A stretch of 9,277 nucleotides of DNA from an uncultured Gemella sp. (GTDB lineage: Bacteria > Bacillota > Bacilli > Staphylococcales > Gemellaceae), in assembly GCA_945869755.1 (NCBI GenBank), contig CAMBPW010000034.1, forward strand, positions 1 to 9,277, written 5' to 3'. The notes under the pieces are model-generated. The model made no database searches and was not told where the DNA came from. It was given only the letters and a program-made list of their open reading frames with translations. Positions 1 to 5,896 of this stretch are shown here, one piece after another. Position numbers and translations under genes: made by a program. Position 1 is the stretch's first letter, and each line of letters starts with the position of its first letter.

Positions 1-951
1 CATAAGAATAAATGAAGATATAAAACAAGCAAGCAATACATTTAAGCCACGTTTTTTTAAAATTGTGAAATTGACATTTAGACCTAGAGAACACATTGCC
101 ATTCCTAAAAAAATGTACGCAATAGAAACTAAATATTCTGTCAAAGGTTTTAAAAAATTTACATAACTTCCAACAACACTCATTAATATAAAACCGATAA
201 TAAAATATGGCAATGGAGCTTTTGTTTTTTCATTATTTCCCTGTCTATTTATAAAAAATAAAAAGAAAATTACAACTACTAACATTAAAACTCTTGAAAG
301 TTTCATTAAAATTGCTGTTTCTAAAGAAATAATACCTCCCGCACCACCACCTGCAACTGCGTGTGCTATTTCGTGCAAACTACTTCCTGTAAAATTTCCG
401 TATCCTTTTTCCGTTAAATTTAAATATGGAAACAACGAAACTTCTATAATTGTAAATATCGTTCCTAAAATTGCTACTACTGCAACAGCCAAAACACTAT
501 CTTCAGTTTTTGCTTTTATACTAGAACTAACACCCATTACAGCTGCAGCCCCACAAATACCACAACCACAAGAAGCTAGTAATGCCAAATCACGCTCTAC
601 TTTAAAAATTTTGCATAAAAAATACGTTAAAACTATCATAAAAATTACTACAAAAAACGCAAATAGCAAAGTCATTTTCCCATCTGTAATTAATTTATCA
701 ATAGATAATCTAAATCCTAGTAAAATTATTCCTACTCGTAAAAATTTATTACTTATGAAAGATGTTCCACTTTTTAAAATTTTAATTTTCTCTTTTAAAA
801 TTATTTGTAAAATCATTCCACAAACTAAAGCTAAAACTAAATGCCCAAAAAGTTTAAAATATTGTATCTTTGAAATATACATAGTTAATATAGAAATAAA
901 TAATGTTAAAAAAATAGAATTATAAAATGATTTTTCTTTTAATATTTTCAT
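1..951 (-). CDS. YeiH/UPF0324 family membrane protein (putative sulfate exporter family), 3' end cut by window edge
   Basis: The minus frame is open from an ATG at 951-949 to the window edge, giving 317 residues with no stop. GGAGA at 965-961 sits about 10 bases upstream as the ribosome site. The protein is almost wholly hydrophobic, with roughly ten membrane segments. It carries two YeiH/UPF0324 hallmarks: a Cys-Gly box near residues 127-140 (SCGCGICGAAAVMG) and the segment GNFTGSSLHEIAHAVAGG at about 186-203, followed by a Gly-rich turn. A later LGLNVNF segment near 289-295 also fits. Family members are usually about 330-340 residues, so probably only 15-25 residues are missing. The family is annotated as a putative sulfate or anion exporter, largely by inference, and the substrate here cannot be told. 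It lies downstream of the flavin oxidoreductase on the same strand but behind a terminator, so it is probably its own unit. Confidence 0.88.
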   Translation of the reverse strand, partial: MKILKEKSFYNSIFLTLFISILTMYISKIQYFKLFGHLVLALVCGMILQIILKEKIKILKSGTSFISNKFLRVGIILLGFRLSIDKLITDGKMTLLFAFFVVIFMIVLTYFLCKIFKVERDLALLASCGCGICGAAAVMGVSSSIKAKTEDSVLAVAVVAILGTIFTIIEVSLFPYLNLTEKGYGNFTGSSLHEIAHAVAGGGAGGIISLETAILMKLSRVLMLVVVIFFLFFINRQGNNEKTKAPLPYFIIGFILMSVVGSYVNFLKPLTEYLVSIAYIFLGMAMCSLGLNVNFTILKKRGLNVLLACFISSFILM

Positions 952-975
952 ATTTACTAATCTCCAAAATATGTT

Positions 976-1003
976 TCTATACAAATTATACATTATATTT
1001 CAA
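976..1003 (-). promoter_or_regulatory. Possible promoter of the YeiH-family gene
   Basis: On the minus strand TTGAAA (1003-998) is followed after 16 bases by TATAGA (981-976). Two overlapping TATAAT hexamers (997-992 and 990-985) also lie here but lack a good -35 box at the right distance. Some promoter is expected because a terminator separates this gene from the one upstream. Which box is used cannot be decided by eye. Confidence 0.35.
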
Positions 1004-1020
1004 AAATTGGTAGGTCTAGC

Positions 1021-1053
1021 CAAATAAAAAAATCTGCAATAAGCAGATTTTTT
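1021..1053 (-). terminator. Intrinsic terminator of the DUF924-flavin oxidoreductase operon
   Basis: An 11-bp perfect stem pairs 1027-1037 with 1043-1053 around the 5-base loop AATAA. On the minus strand the 3' arm ends in a run of seven T. The hairpin begins at the stop codon of the flavin oxidoreductase (TAA at 1054-1052), so the last codon overlaps the stem. Confidence 0.85.
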
Positions 1054-2101
1054 ATTTATTCGCAAAATATTCTCTTACAATCGGCGCTACTTTAGTTCCA
1101 AATAATTCTATTGCTTTCATAGTATCTTCGTGTGGAATTGAGCCTATAGGTAAATGCAACATAAATCTATCAAGATTTAATTCTTCTATTACTCTAATCA
1201 TTTTTTCTGCGACTACTTCTGGCGATCCTACAAACATAGCTCCACTATCTCCAACAGAATTTAAATATTGCTCAAATGTTAATTCTCTCCAATGCGGTCT
1301 ATCTTTTGCGATGTTGTCTACTAAACATTTTGTTGGATAATAATATTTATTTATCGCTTCTTCAGTATCTTCTGCAACAAATCCCCAAGAGTGTGCTGCA
1401 ACTTTTAAAATTTCTTTATTATGTCCAGCTTCTTCTCCTACTTTTCTATACAATTCTGTTAATCTTTTAAATGCTAATGGATTTCCACCGATAACTGCAT
1501 AAACAATCGGCAATCCTAATCTAGCAATTTTTAATGTTGATTCTATATTACCCCCAGTAGCTACCCAAATCGGTAACTTTCTTTGAACTGAACGTGGATA
1601 TACTCCTTTACCGTCTATTTTTTGTGTATGACGACCTTCCCAAGTTACTATTTCATTATCTCTAATATTTAATAACATATCAAGTTTTTCATCAAATAAT
1701 TCTTCATAATCTTCTAGTTTGTAGCCAAATAATGGGAAACTTTCCGTAAACGATCCACGTCCAGCCATAATTTCTGCACGTCCATCAGAAAGTGCATCAA
1801 CAGTTGCAAAATTTTGATAAACTCGGACAGGGTCGTTTGATGAAAGTACCGTTACTGCACTTGATAATTTTATATTTTTCGTATTTATTGCCCCACCCGC
1901 AAGCAAAATTTCAGGCGCTGAAACTGCAAAATCTTCTCTGTGATGTTCACCTATTGCATAAATATCTAATCCTACTTTATCAGCAAGTTCAATCTCTTCT
2001 ATCATATTTTTAATACGTTCTGTGTGAGAAATTGGTTTCCCTGTTTTTTCTAGTGGAGTAGTTTCTCCGAATGTACTAATACCTAATTCTATAAATTTCA
2101 T
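1052..2101 (-). CDS. LLM class flavin-dependent oxidoreductase (luciferase-like monooxygenase)
   Basis: This is a complete 349-residue protein of the bacterial luciferase-like fold, a TIM barrel that binds FMN or F420-type flavin. Visible landmarks are GEHHREDFAVSAPEILLA at residues 51-68, the strand-loop TVLSSNDPVRVYQ at 84-96 followed by DALSDGRAEIMAGRGS at 102-117, PIWVATGG at 177-184 (flavin-phosphate side), and FVGSPEVVAEKM at 290-301. The overall pattern matches the widespread 'probable oxidoreductase, LLM family' group of about 340-350 residues found in many Firmicutes. Substrate is unknown for this group and no substrate can be read here. The start has GAGGT (2113-2109) 8 bases upstream. 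The gene follows DUF924 after 19 bases with no terminator between, so the two are cotranscribed. It probably acts in the cytoplasm. Confidence 0.92.
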   Translation of the reverse strand: MKFIELGISTFGETTPLEKTGKPISHTERIKNMIEEIELADKVGLDIYAIGEHHREDFAVSAPEILLAGGAINTKNIKLSSAVTVLSSNDPVRVYQNFATVDALSDGRAEIMAGRGSFTESFPLFGYKLEDYEELFDEKLDMLLNIRDNEIVTWEGRHTQKIDGKGVYPRSVQRKLPIWVATGGNIESTLKIARLGLPIVYAVIGGNPLAFKRLTELYRKVGEEAGHNKEILKVAAHSWGFVAEDTEEAINKYYYPTKCLVDNIAKDRPHWRELTFEQYLNSVGDSGAMFVGSPEVVAEKMIRVIEELNLDRFMLHLPIGSIPHEDTMKAIELFGTKVAPIVREYFANK

Positions 2102-2120
2102 TTTTATTACCTCTTTTCTA

Positions 2121-2651
2121 TTAAAATCCTTTATGTGTTTTTAAAAAATCCAACTCTTCTTCTGTTGATTTTCTACCTAAAATTTTATTCCTATGTGGAT
2201 ATCTACCAAATTTATCAATAATTTCTTTATGTTGTAATTCAAAATCGTAATTTAATTCCATACCTTTTTCGCTAAAAAGTTCTAGTGCAATTTTATGAAT
2301 TTCTTTTGATTCTGAATGCATAAATGGTAAATATAAAAATGCTTTTTCTTCGGTTGTAAGTTCACTTAAATCATACTTTAACGCTTCTTGAGAAAGTACG
2401 AGTGCTATTACATCATATTCAAATGCTTCTTTTTTATCACGATAAATATTTCTAGAAAATTGATCTAAAACTATTATTTCTGCTAAACGCCCTTTTATAT
2501 TTTCACGCCAATTAGATAACTCTCCGGCAACTGCTTTGACGTGAACATCTAAAAACCTTTCTCTAATTTCGTTGTCAAAATCTTCTGATTTAGCAAACCA
2601 ATTTTTTCTGTTATTATTATCAAACCAAAAATTTAAAACTTCTAAATACAT
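2121..2651 (-). CDS. DUF924 family protein
   Basis: A complete 176-residue protein with the DUF924 (COG3803) signature: LNFWF at residues 6-10, WF at 18-19, GRLAEIIVLDQFSRNIYR at 54-71 followed by AFEYD (76-80), EKAFLYLPFMHSE at 102-114, and the C-terminal box DKFGRYPHRNKILGR at 146-160 followed by ST.EE. The family folds as an all-alpha, TPR-like domain and has no established biochemical role. Length is normal (about 175-190). AGGTGAGG at 2666-2659 is the ribosome site for the ATG at 2651. It is the first gene of the operon with the LLM oxidoreductase and is preceded by a consensus promoter with a palindromic operator-like site. That pairing suggests induction by a small molecule or stress, which is inference only. 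Confidence 0.93.
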   Translation of the reverse strand: MYLEVLNFWFDNNNRKNWFAKSEDFDNEIRERFLDVHVKAVAGELSNWRENIKGRLAEIIVLDQFSRNIYRDKKEAFEYDVIALVLSQEALKYDLSELTTEEKAFLYLPFMHSESKEIHKIALELFSEKGMELNYDFELQHKEIIDKFGRYPHRNKILGRKSTEEELDFLKTHKGF

Positions 2652-2671
2652 AAAACTACCTCACCTTTTAT

Positions 2672-2691
2672 TTATTACTAATTAGTAATAA
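2672..2691. promoter_or_regulatory. 20-bp perfect palindrome, likely operator of the DUF924 operon
   Basis: TTATTACTAATTAGTAATAA reads identically on both strands. It starts 2 bases after the -10 box of the minus-strand promoter and covers the predicted transcription start near 2686, the classic position for a repressor operator. No regulator gene adjoins the operon, so the binding protein is unknown. A MarR-, TetR- or PadR-type dimer would fit the size. AT-rich DNA makes short palindromes common, but 20 perfect bases at this position are unlikely to be chance. Confidence 0.65.
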
Positions 2692-2692
2692 T

Positions 2693-2721
2693 ATTATATT
2701 GTTTATTTTTTATATTGTCAA
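2693..2721 (-). promoter_or_regulatory. Consensus sigma-A promoter of the DUF924 operon
   Basis: On the minus strand TTGACA (2721-2716) and TATAAT (2698-2693) both match the consensus exactly with a 17-base spacer. The predicted start is near 2686, giving a leader of about 35 bases. A promoter this strong would be expected to need a repressor, which agrees with the palindrome immediately downstream. Confidence 0.88.
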
Positions 2722-2793
2722 CATAAAAGATTTTGTTTTAAAAATAACTAAAAAGACAATAAAGTTCAAACATTTCAACTAAAAGAAATTATG

Positions 2794-2822
2794 TTTACGA
2801 GCGTAGGTATTAGTAATAAAAT
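2794..2822 (+). promoter_or_regulatory. Probable promoter of the sigma factor gene
   Basis: TTTACG (2794-2799), a 17-base spacer and TAAAAT (2817-2822) give a moderate sigma-A match, with the start expected near 2829. The spacer and -10 contain ATTAGTAATAA (2810-2820), which is also found in the right half of the divergent palindrome (2681-2691). TACGAGCGTA at 2796-2805 is a small interrupted inverted repeat overlapping the -35 box. Confidence 0.5.
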
Positions 2823-2825
2823 TTA

Positions 2826-2841
2826 ATTAAGACGTCTTAAT
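2826..2841. promoter_or_regulatory. 16-bp perfect palindrome at the sigma gene start site
   Basis: ATTAAGACGTCTTAAT is a perfect inverted repeat lying 3 bases after the predicted -10 box and over the predicted transcription start, 20 bases before the ATG. Its GACGTC centre stands out in the AT-rich surroundings. Operator function is inferred from position and symmetry. Confidence 0.5.
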
Positions 2842-2861
2842 AAATATTAAAAGAGGTTAAA

Positions 2862-3374
2862 ATGAATTACGAACTTACAATTGAACAAGAAGAAAAATTT
2901 AATGATATAGTAAACAAAATGAAAAATAAAATAAATTTGGCACTTTACAAATGCAATATTCCATTAAAACAGTACGACGAATTTTATAGTTTTGCTTTAG
3001 AGGGATTACTCGTTAGTTTTTTAATAATGGAAAATGGCGACTTAAAAAAAGAAGATTTTGAAAAATTTAGTTTTGTCACGATGAAAAGAAAAATTATTGA
3101 CGAATTACGAAGAAGAAGCCGAGAAAAATATATTTGTTTAGAAGAAATAGAAAATTTTAAGTTATTTCAAACTACAGATAATAATATAGAGAATATAATA
3201 TTTTCTAATAGTATAGAAAATATACTTTCTAATGAAGAATTTACCATTTTAAAAAGATTACAAGAAGGAGAGGATTTAAAAACAATTTTTAAAAAATTAA
3301 ATATTTCTAAAAGCAAAGGATACAATTTAGTTACAACACTAAAAGAAAAATGTAAAATTTTACTTTGTAATTAA
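2862..3374 (+). CDS. Small ComX/SigH-like sigma-70 family RNA polymerase sigma factor
   Basis: A 170-residue protein. Residues about 36-90 resemble sigma region 2: an acidic/aromatic helix QYDEFYSFALEGLL (37-50), then FEKFSFVTMKRKIIDELRRR (66-85), the segment that in this family contacts core polymerase and the -10 element. The layout parallels streptococcal ComX/SigX (WDQEG...FKTKFRNRILDYIRKQ). Residues about 122-165 (LSNEEFTILKRLQEGEDLKTI and the following ISKSKGYNLVTTLKEK) form a region-4-like helix-turn-helix. There is no ECF extension and no region 1 or 3, which fits the 150-200 residue competence/SigH type. It would redirect RNA polymerase to a specific regulon. Competence is a family-based guess, and no competence gene is in the window. 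GAGG at 2853-2856 is the ribosome site. The coding sequence is very AT-rich compared with adhE at the far end. Confidence 0.75.
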   Translation: MNYELTIEQEEKFNDIVNKMKNKINLALYKCNIPLKQYDEFYSFALEGLLVSFLIMENGDLKKEDFEKFSFVTMKRKIIDELRRRSREKYICLEEIENFKLFQTTDNNIENIIFSNSIENILSNEEFTILKRLQEGEDLKTIFKKLNISKSKGYNLVTTLKEKCKILLCN

Positions 3375-3393
3375 ATAGAAATAATGGTATAAT
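3365..3393 (+). promoter_or_regulatory. Extended -10 promoter of the surface protein gene
   Basis: TTGTAA (3365-3370), a 17-base spacer and TATAAT (3388-3393), with TG at 3385-3386 giving the extended -10 form TGGTATAAT. The -35 box overlaps the end of the sigma gene. There is no terminator between the two genes, so the downstream gene can be read from here and by readthrough from the sigma promoter. Confidence 0.7.
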
Positions 3394-3426
3394 GAAATAC
3401 AAATAAATAATAAAGGACTGAATACA

Positions 3427-4074
3427 ATGAGAAATTCTGATAAAATTTTAAAATTTTTACTTGTTACAGCAGCAGGAATAATTTTATTCTCACTTACTGT
3501 AGTTGCAATATTCCATTTTACATCAGCAGATAATACGAAAGAAACTACTCAAACTACAACATCTAATAGTAGTAATAATAAAACAACTACTTCTAGTAGC
3601 TCGTCAGCAACTACTTCATCGACAAACAAATCAACAAAGTCAAATAGTTCTACGACTACAAACAGCAATAAAGCAACTACTTCTACTAATACAAACAACA
3701 ATAGTAGTTCAACAAACAATAGTAATACTGCTAATAACACAGCAAATACTAACACAAGTAACAATACAGCAACTAACAATCAAACTAATAATACTACAAA
3801 CAATACAACAACTAACACATCTGTTAACACAAATACAAACGCAAATACTAACACAAACAAAGTATTCGCTACACAAGCAGAAGCACATTCTTACGGTTTA
3901 GCAGAAATAGCTACAAGAGCTAAAGAAAGTGGAAAAACTGTATCGTTTGAAATTAAAGCTGTAACAGGAGCAAACGGAGCAAACACAGGTTGGACAGTAA
4001 ATATATACGAAAATACAACTACAACTAACAACAACCAACCAACAACTCCAACTAACCCAACTCCAAACAGATAA
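3427..4074 (+). CDS. Membrane-anchored Thr/Asn/Ser-rich surface protein with a small C-terminal domain, unknown function
   Basis: A 215-residue protein I do not recognise. Residues 1-8 are short and charged. Residues 9-31 form one hydrophobic segment (LLVTAAGIILFSLTVVAIFHF) without an obvious cleavage or lipobox site, so it is probably an uncleaved N-in/C-out anchor. Residues 33-144 are almost only Thr, Asn and Ser with a few Lys and Ala, a flexible wall-spanning linker. Residues about 146-195 are non-repetitive: a predicted helix (ATQAEAHSYGLAEIATRAKE), then two strands around TVSFEIKAVTG and GWTVNIYE, an alpha-beta-beta mini-domain. The tail returns to Thr/Asn/Pro and lacks an LPXTG motif. 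AAAGGA at 3412-3417 lies 9 bases before the ATG. It follows the sigma factor by 52 bases, so a shared regulatory role is possible but unproven. A strong terminator follows. Confidence 0.8.
   Translation: MRNSDKILKFLLVTAAGIILFSLTVVAIFHFTSADNTKETTQTTTSNSSNNKTTTSSSSSATTSSTNKSTKSNSSTTTNSNKATTSTNTNNNSSSTNNSNTANNTANTNTSNNTATNNQTNNTTNNTTTNTSVNTNTNANTNTNKVFATQAEAHSYGLAEIATRAKESGKTVSFEIKAVTGANGANTGWTVNIYENTTTTNNNQPTTPTNPTPNR
3523..3858 (+). repeat. Low-complexity Thr/Asn/Ser codon tract inside the surface protein gene
   Basis: About 340 bases are built from ACA/ACT, AAC/AAT and AGT/TCA-type codons, including ACAAAT- and AACACA-like near-repeats around 3815-3860. No exact long unit recurs, so it is a degenerate coding repeat and not a tandem satellite or CRISPR array. 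The tract keeps several alternative frames open on both strands, producing spurious ORFs. Confidence 0.8.
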
Positions 4075-4084
4075 TAAAACAAAC

Positions 4085-4124
4085 AAAAACGAACGTAAAA
4101 AACAAAATTTATGTTCGTTTTTTA
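4085..4124 (+). terminator. Intrinsic terminator after the surface protein gene
   Basis: The stem pairs 4085-4099 with 4108-4122 (15 pairs, one G-U) around the A-rich loop at 4100-4107 and ends in six T. It begins 11 bases after the stop codon and separates this unit from the yebC promoter. Confidence 0.85.
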
Positions 4125-4133
4125 TATTTTCTA

Positions 4134-4160
4134 TTGAAAAAGCTAAAAAAATAATATAAT
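4134..4160 (+). promoter_or_regulatory. Probable promoter of the yebC-deoR operon
   Basis: TTGAAA (4134-4139) and TATAAT (4155-4160) are good boxes, but the spacer is only 15 bases, shorter than the optimum. The position just after a terminator and about 45 bases before the start codon supports it. Confidence 0.55.
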
Positions 4161-4180
4161 ATATTGTATGTAAACAATAT
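4161..4180. promoter_or_regulatory. Inverted repeat at the yebC operon start site
   Basis: ATATTGT (4161-4167) and ACAATAT (4174-4180) are perfect 7-base arms separated by 6 bases. The element directly abuts the -10 box and covers the expected transcription start. It could be an operator, and since a DeoR-type regulator is the second gene of the operon, autoregulation is a natural hypothesis. It could also form a weak hairpin at the 5' end of the mRNA. Confidence 0.45.
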
Positions 4181-4203
4181 GAAATAAGAAAGCGAGAACT
4201 ACA

Positions 4204-4923
4204 ATGGGTCGTAAATGGAATAATATAAAAGAAAAAAAAGCAGCTAAAGATGCCAACACGAGTAAAATATACGCAAAATTCGGACGTGAGATTTATCAAG
4301 CAGCAAAAACTGGTGAGCCAGATCCAGAAATAAATAGAAACTTAAAAGTTGTCCTTGAAAGAGCAAAAACATATCGTGTACCAAAAAACATTATTGATAG
4401 AGCGATAGAAAAAGCTAAAGGTGGGTCAGAAGAAAACTATGACGAATTACGTTATGAAGGTTTTGGAATTAGTGGGACTATGGTAATTATTGACACACTT
4501 ACTAACAATGTAAACCGTACAGCAGCAGAAGTTAGAACTGCACTTGGAAAAAATGGTGGTAATCTTGGAGTTACTGGTTCTGTAAACTATATGTTTGACA
4601 ATACAGCTGTTATCGGAATAAATAACAAATCTGAAGATGAAATATTAGAAATTTTAATGGAAGCAGATTTAGACGCAAGAGATATTATAGTAGAAGATGA
4701 AATGACTATAATTTATGGCGAGCCAGAACACTTCCACGAAATACAAGATGCCTTAAAAAATGCTGGAATTGAAGAATTTGAAATTGCTGAAATTTCTATG
4801 ATACCACAAAACGAAGTAACATTAAGCGAAGAAGATAAAATTAAATTTGAAAGAATGTTAGATATGCTAGACGACTGTGATGACGTTCAACAAGTTTATC
4901 ATAACGTAGATTTAGATTCTTAA
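4204..4923 (+). CDS. yebC: YebC/PmpR family protein, YeeN-type
   Basis: A complete 239-residue member of the YebC/TACO1 family. The N-terminus MGRKWNNIKEKKAAKDANTS (1-20) is typical of the YeeN-type branch, as opposed to the MAGHSKW start of classical YebC. Further family marks are NLKVVLERAKTYRVPKNII (46-64), EKAKGG (69-74), YEGFG at 84-88, NNVNRTAAEVR at 101-111, the GKNGGNLG loop (115-122), VNYMFD (127-132) and the C-terminal DVQQVYHNVD (227-236). Members were long annotated as transcriptional regulators. More recent work on the family points to a translation role in relieving ribosome stalling, particularly at proline-rich stretches. Which applies to this branch cannot be read from sequence. 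The ribosome site is weak (GCGAGA at 4192-4197). It forms an operon with the DeoR regulator 30 bases downstream. Confidence 0.93.
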   Translation: MGRKWNNIKEKKAAKDANTSKIYAKFGREIYQAAKTGEPDPEINRNLKVVLERAKTYRVPKNIIDRAIEKAKGGSEENYDELRYEGFGISGTMVIIDTLTNNVNRTAAEVRTALGKNGGNLGVTGSVNYMFDNTAVIGINNKSEDEILEILMEADLDARDIIVEDEMTIIYGEPEHFHEIQDALKNAGIEEFEIAEISMIPQNEVTLSEEDKIKFERMLDMLDDCDDVQQVYHNVDLDS

Positions 4924-4953
4924 TACAAACTCAGGAAAGGGGTTTATACTGAA

Positions 4954-5706
4954 GTGAGATTAAAATTAGATAGGCATATGTATATAATAAATGCTATCAA
5001 TTCAAAAAATTTAGTAAAAGTAACAGATTTAGCAAAAGAAATGAATGTTACTGAAATGACAATACGCCGCGATTTGCAAGAATTAGAAGAATATGGTCAT
5101 TTAATAAGAGTTCACGGCGGAGCAAAAGTAAAACCGAAAAATTTTCATCAAGAAGACAATTATAACAAAAAAATATTGTTAAATGTAGAAGAAAAAATAG
5201 AAATAGCAAAAAAAGCAGCAAATATAATTAAAGAAAATGAAACTATATTTATAGGTCCAGGAAGTACGACAGTACATCTTCATAAATTTATAAAAGATAA
5301 ACATATAAATATAGTAACTAACTCAATAACAATATTTGAACAATTTAAAGAATCAACAAATTGCGATTTAATTTTTATAGGCGGAAGATACCGAGCAAAA
5401 ACTAAAGGATTTGTCGGATATTTCACACAAGAAAATTTAAGTAAAATTAGTGTGAACAAAGCATTCATCGGCATTAATGGAATAGATTTAGAAAATATTG
5501 CCATTTCTGACGAAGAAGAAGGAAAATGTAATGAAATAATTTTAAATAACGCTACGGAAAAATATGTATTAGCAGATAGTACAAAATTTTTCACACACGC
5601 ATTTTATTCTTTCTATAAAACATATAACATAACTGCTATAATAACTGATACAAAATTAGATGAAAATATTAAAGAACAATATAAAAAAGTTGTATCTATA
5701 TTATAG
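4954..5706 (+). CDS. DeoR/GlpR family transcriptional regulator
   Basis: A 250-residue protein starting at GTG (4954) behind the purine-rich site AGGAAAGGGG at 4933-4942. Residues about 5-58 are the DeoR winged helix: LVKVTDLAKEMNV, then TEMTIRRDLQELEEYGHLIR (33-52) and VHGGA (53-57). Residues about 80-235 form the sugar-phosphate-sensing DeoRC domain: GPGSTTVHLHKFI (101-113), VTNSITIFEQF (121-131), FIGGRYR (141-147), FVGYFTQENL (153-162), AFIGINGID (170-178) and VLADSTKF (205-212). Such proteins usually repress carbohydrate operons and are released by a phosphorylated sugar. The usual DSGTTT phosphate loop reads GPGSTT here, retaining the S/T-T pair. No sugar pathway genes lie next to it, so the target is unknown. 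The yebC operon promoter and the downstream membrane protein gene are candidates by proximity. Confidence 0.9.
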   Translation: MRLKLDRHMYIINAINSKNLVKVTDLAKEMNVTEMTIRRDLQELEEYGHLIRVHGGAKVKPKNFHQEDNYNKKILLNVEEKIEIAKKAANIIKENETIFIGPGSTTVHLHKFIKDKHINIVTNSITIFEQFKESTNCDLIFIGGRYRAKTKGFVGYFTQENLSKISVNKAFIGINGIDLENIAISDEEEGKCNEIILNNATEKYVLADSTKFFTHAFYSFYKTYNITAIITDTKLDENIKEQYKKVVSIL

Positions 5707-5716
5707 TTAATTTTTC

Positions 5717-5755
5717 AAAACATTGATAAACGTTATTTTATCAATGTTTTTATTT
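5717..5755 (+). terminator. Intrinsic terminator of the yebC-deoR operon
   Basis: A 14-bp perfect stem (5717-5730 with 5737-5750) closes on the 6-base loop CGTTAT and is followed by TATTTTAT. It lies 11 bases after the DeoR stop codon. The stem starts with AAAA, so it could also stop transcription weakly on the other strand. Confidence 0.88.
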
Positions 5756-5817
5756 TATAATTATTAATTTTACAACATTTAAAAATAGCAATTTTATAAA
5801 AATCTGTAATATAACGC

Positions 5818-5845
5818 TTGCATTTTTATTTATATATGATATAAT
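5818..5845 (+). promoter_or_regulatory. Extended -10 promoter of the nucleoside-recognition-type membrane protein gene
   Basis: TTGCAT (5818-5823), a 16-base spacer and TATAAT (5840-5845), with TG at 5837-5838 forming an extended -10. The predicted start near 5852 leaves a leader of about 45 bases. Just downstream, AAAAC-T-GTTTT at 5855-5865 is a short odd palindrome over the start region, a possible but weakly supported operator. Confidence 0.7.
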
Positions 5846-5896
5846 ATATTTATAAAAACTGTTTTATTACAACGAAAAATAAGGAGGATATTAATT

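Noticed and set aside
611..925. Plus-strand ORF of 104 codons
   Set aside because: It is antisense to the YeiH-family gene, whose conserved motifs fix the minus strand as coding. It has no ribosome site and a Lys/Ile-rich composition typical of AT-rich shadow frames.
2796..2805. TACGAGCGTA as a streptococcal-type com-box (TACGAATA)
   Set aside because: Only the first five bases match and the upstream T-rich element is missing. A sigma-A promoter explains the position better.
3523..3858. Possible CRISPR or tandem repeat array
   Set aside because: There is no constant repeat unit and no regular spacer. The pattern follows codons for Thr, Asn and Ser in one long frame.
3503..3901. Overlapping ORFs on both strands (3503-3901 plus, 3549-3779 minus, 3891-4299 minus) in the surface protein gene
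   Set aside because: They are frames kept open by the low-complexity T/N/S codon tract. Their translations are simple Gln/Leu/Val repeats and none has a ribosome site. The in-frame protein has an anchor and a globular end.
5707..5896. Possible purine riboswitch before the nucleoside-recognition-type gene
   Set aside because: The predicted leader is only about 45 bases and shows no purine-aptamer core or antiterminator. The upstream hairpin is simply the DeoR gene terminator.
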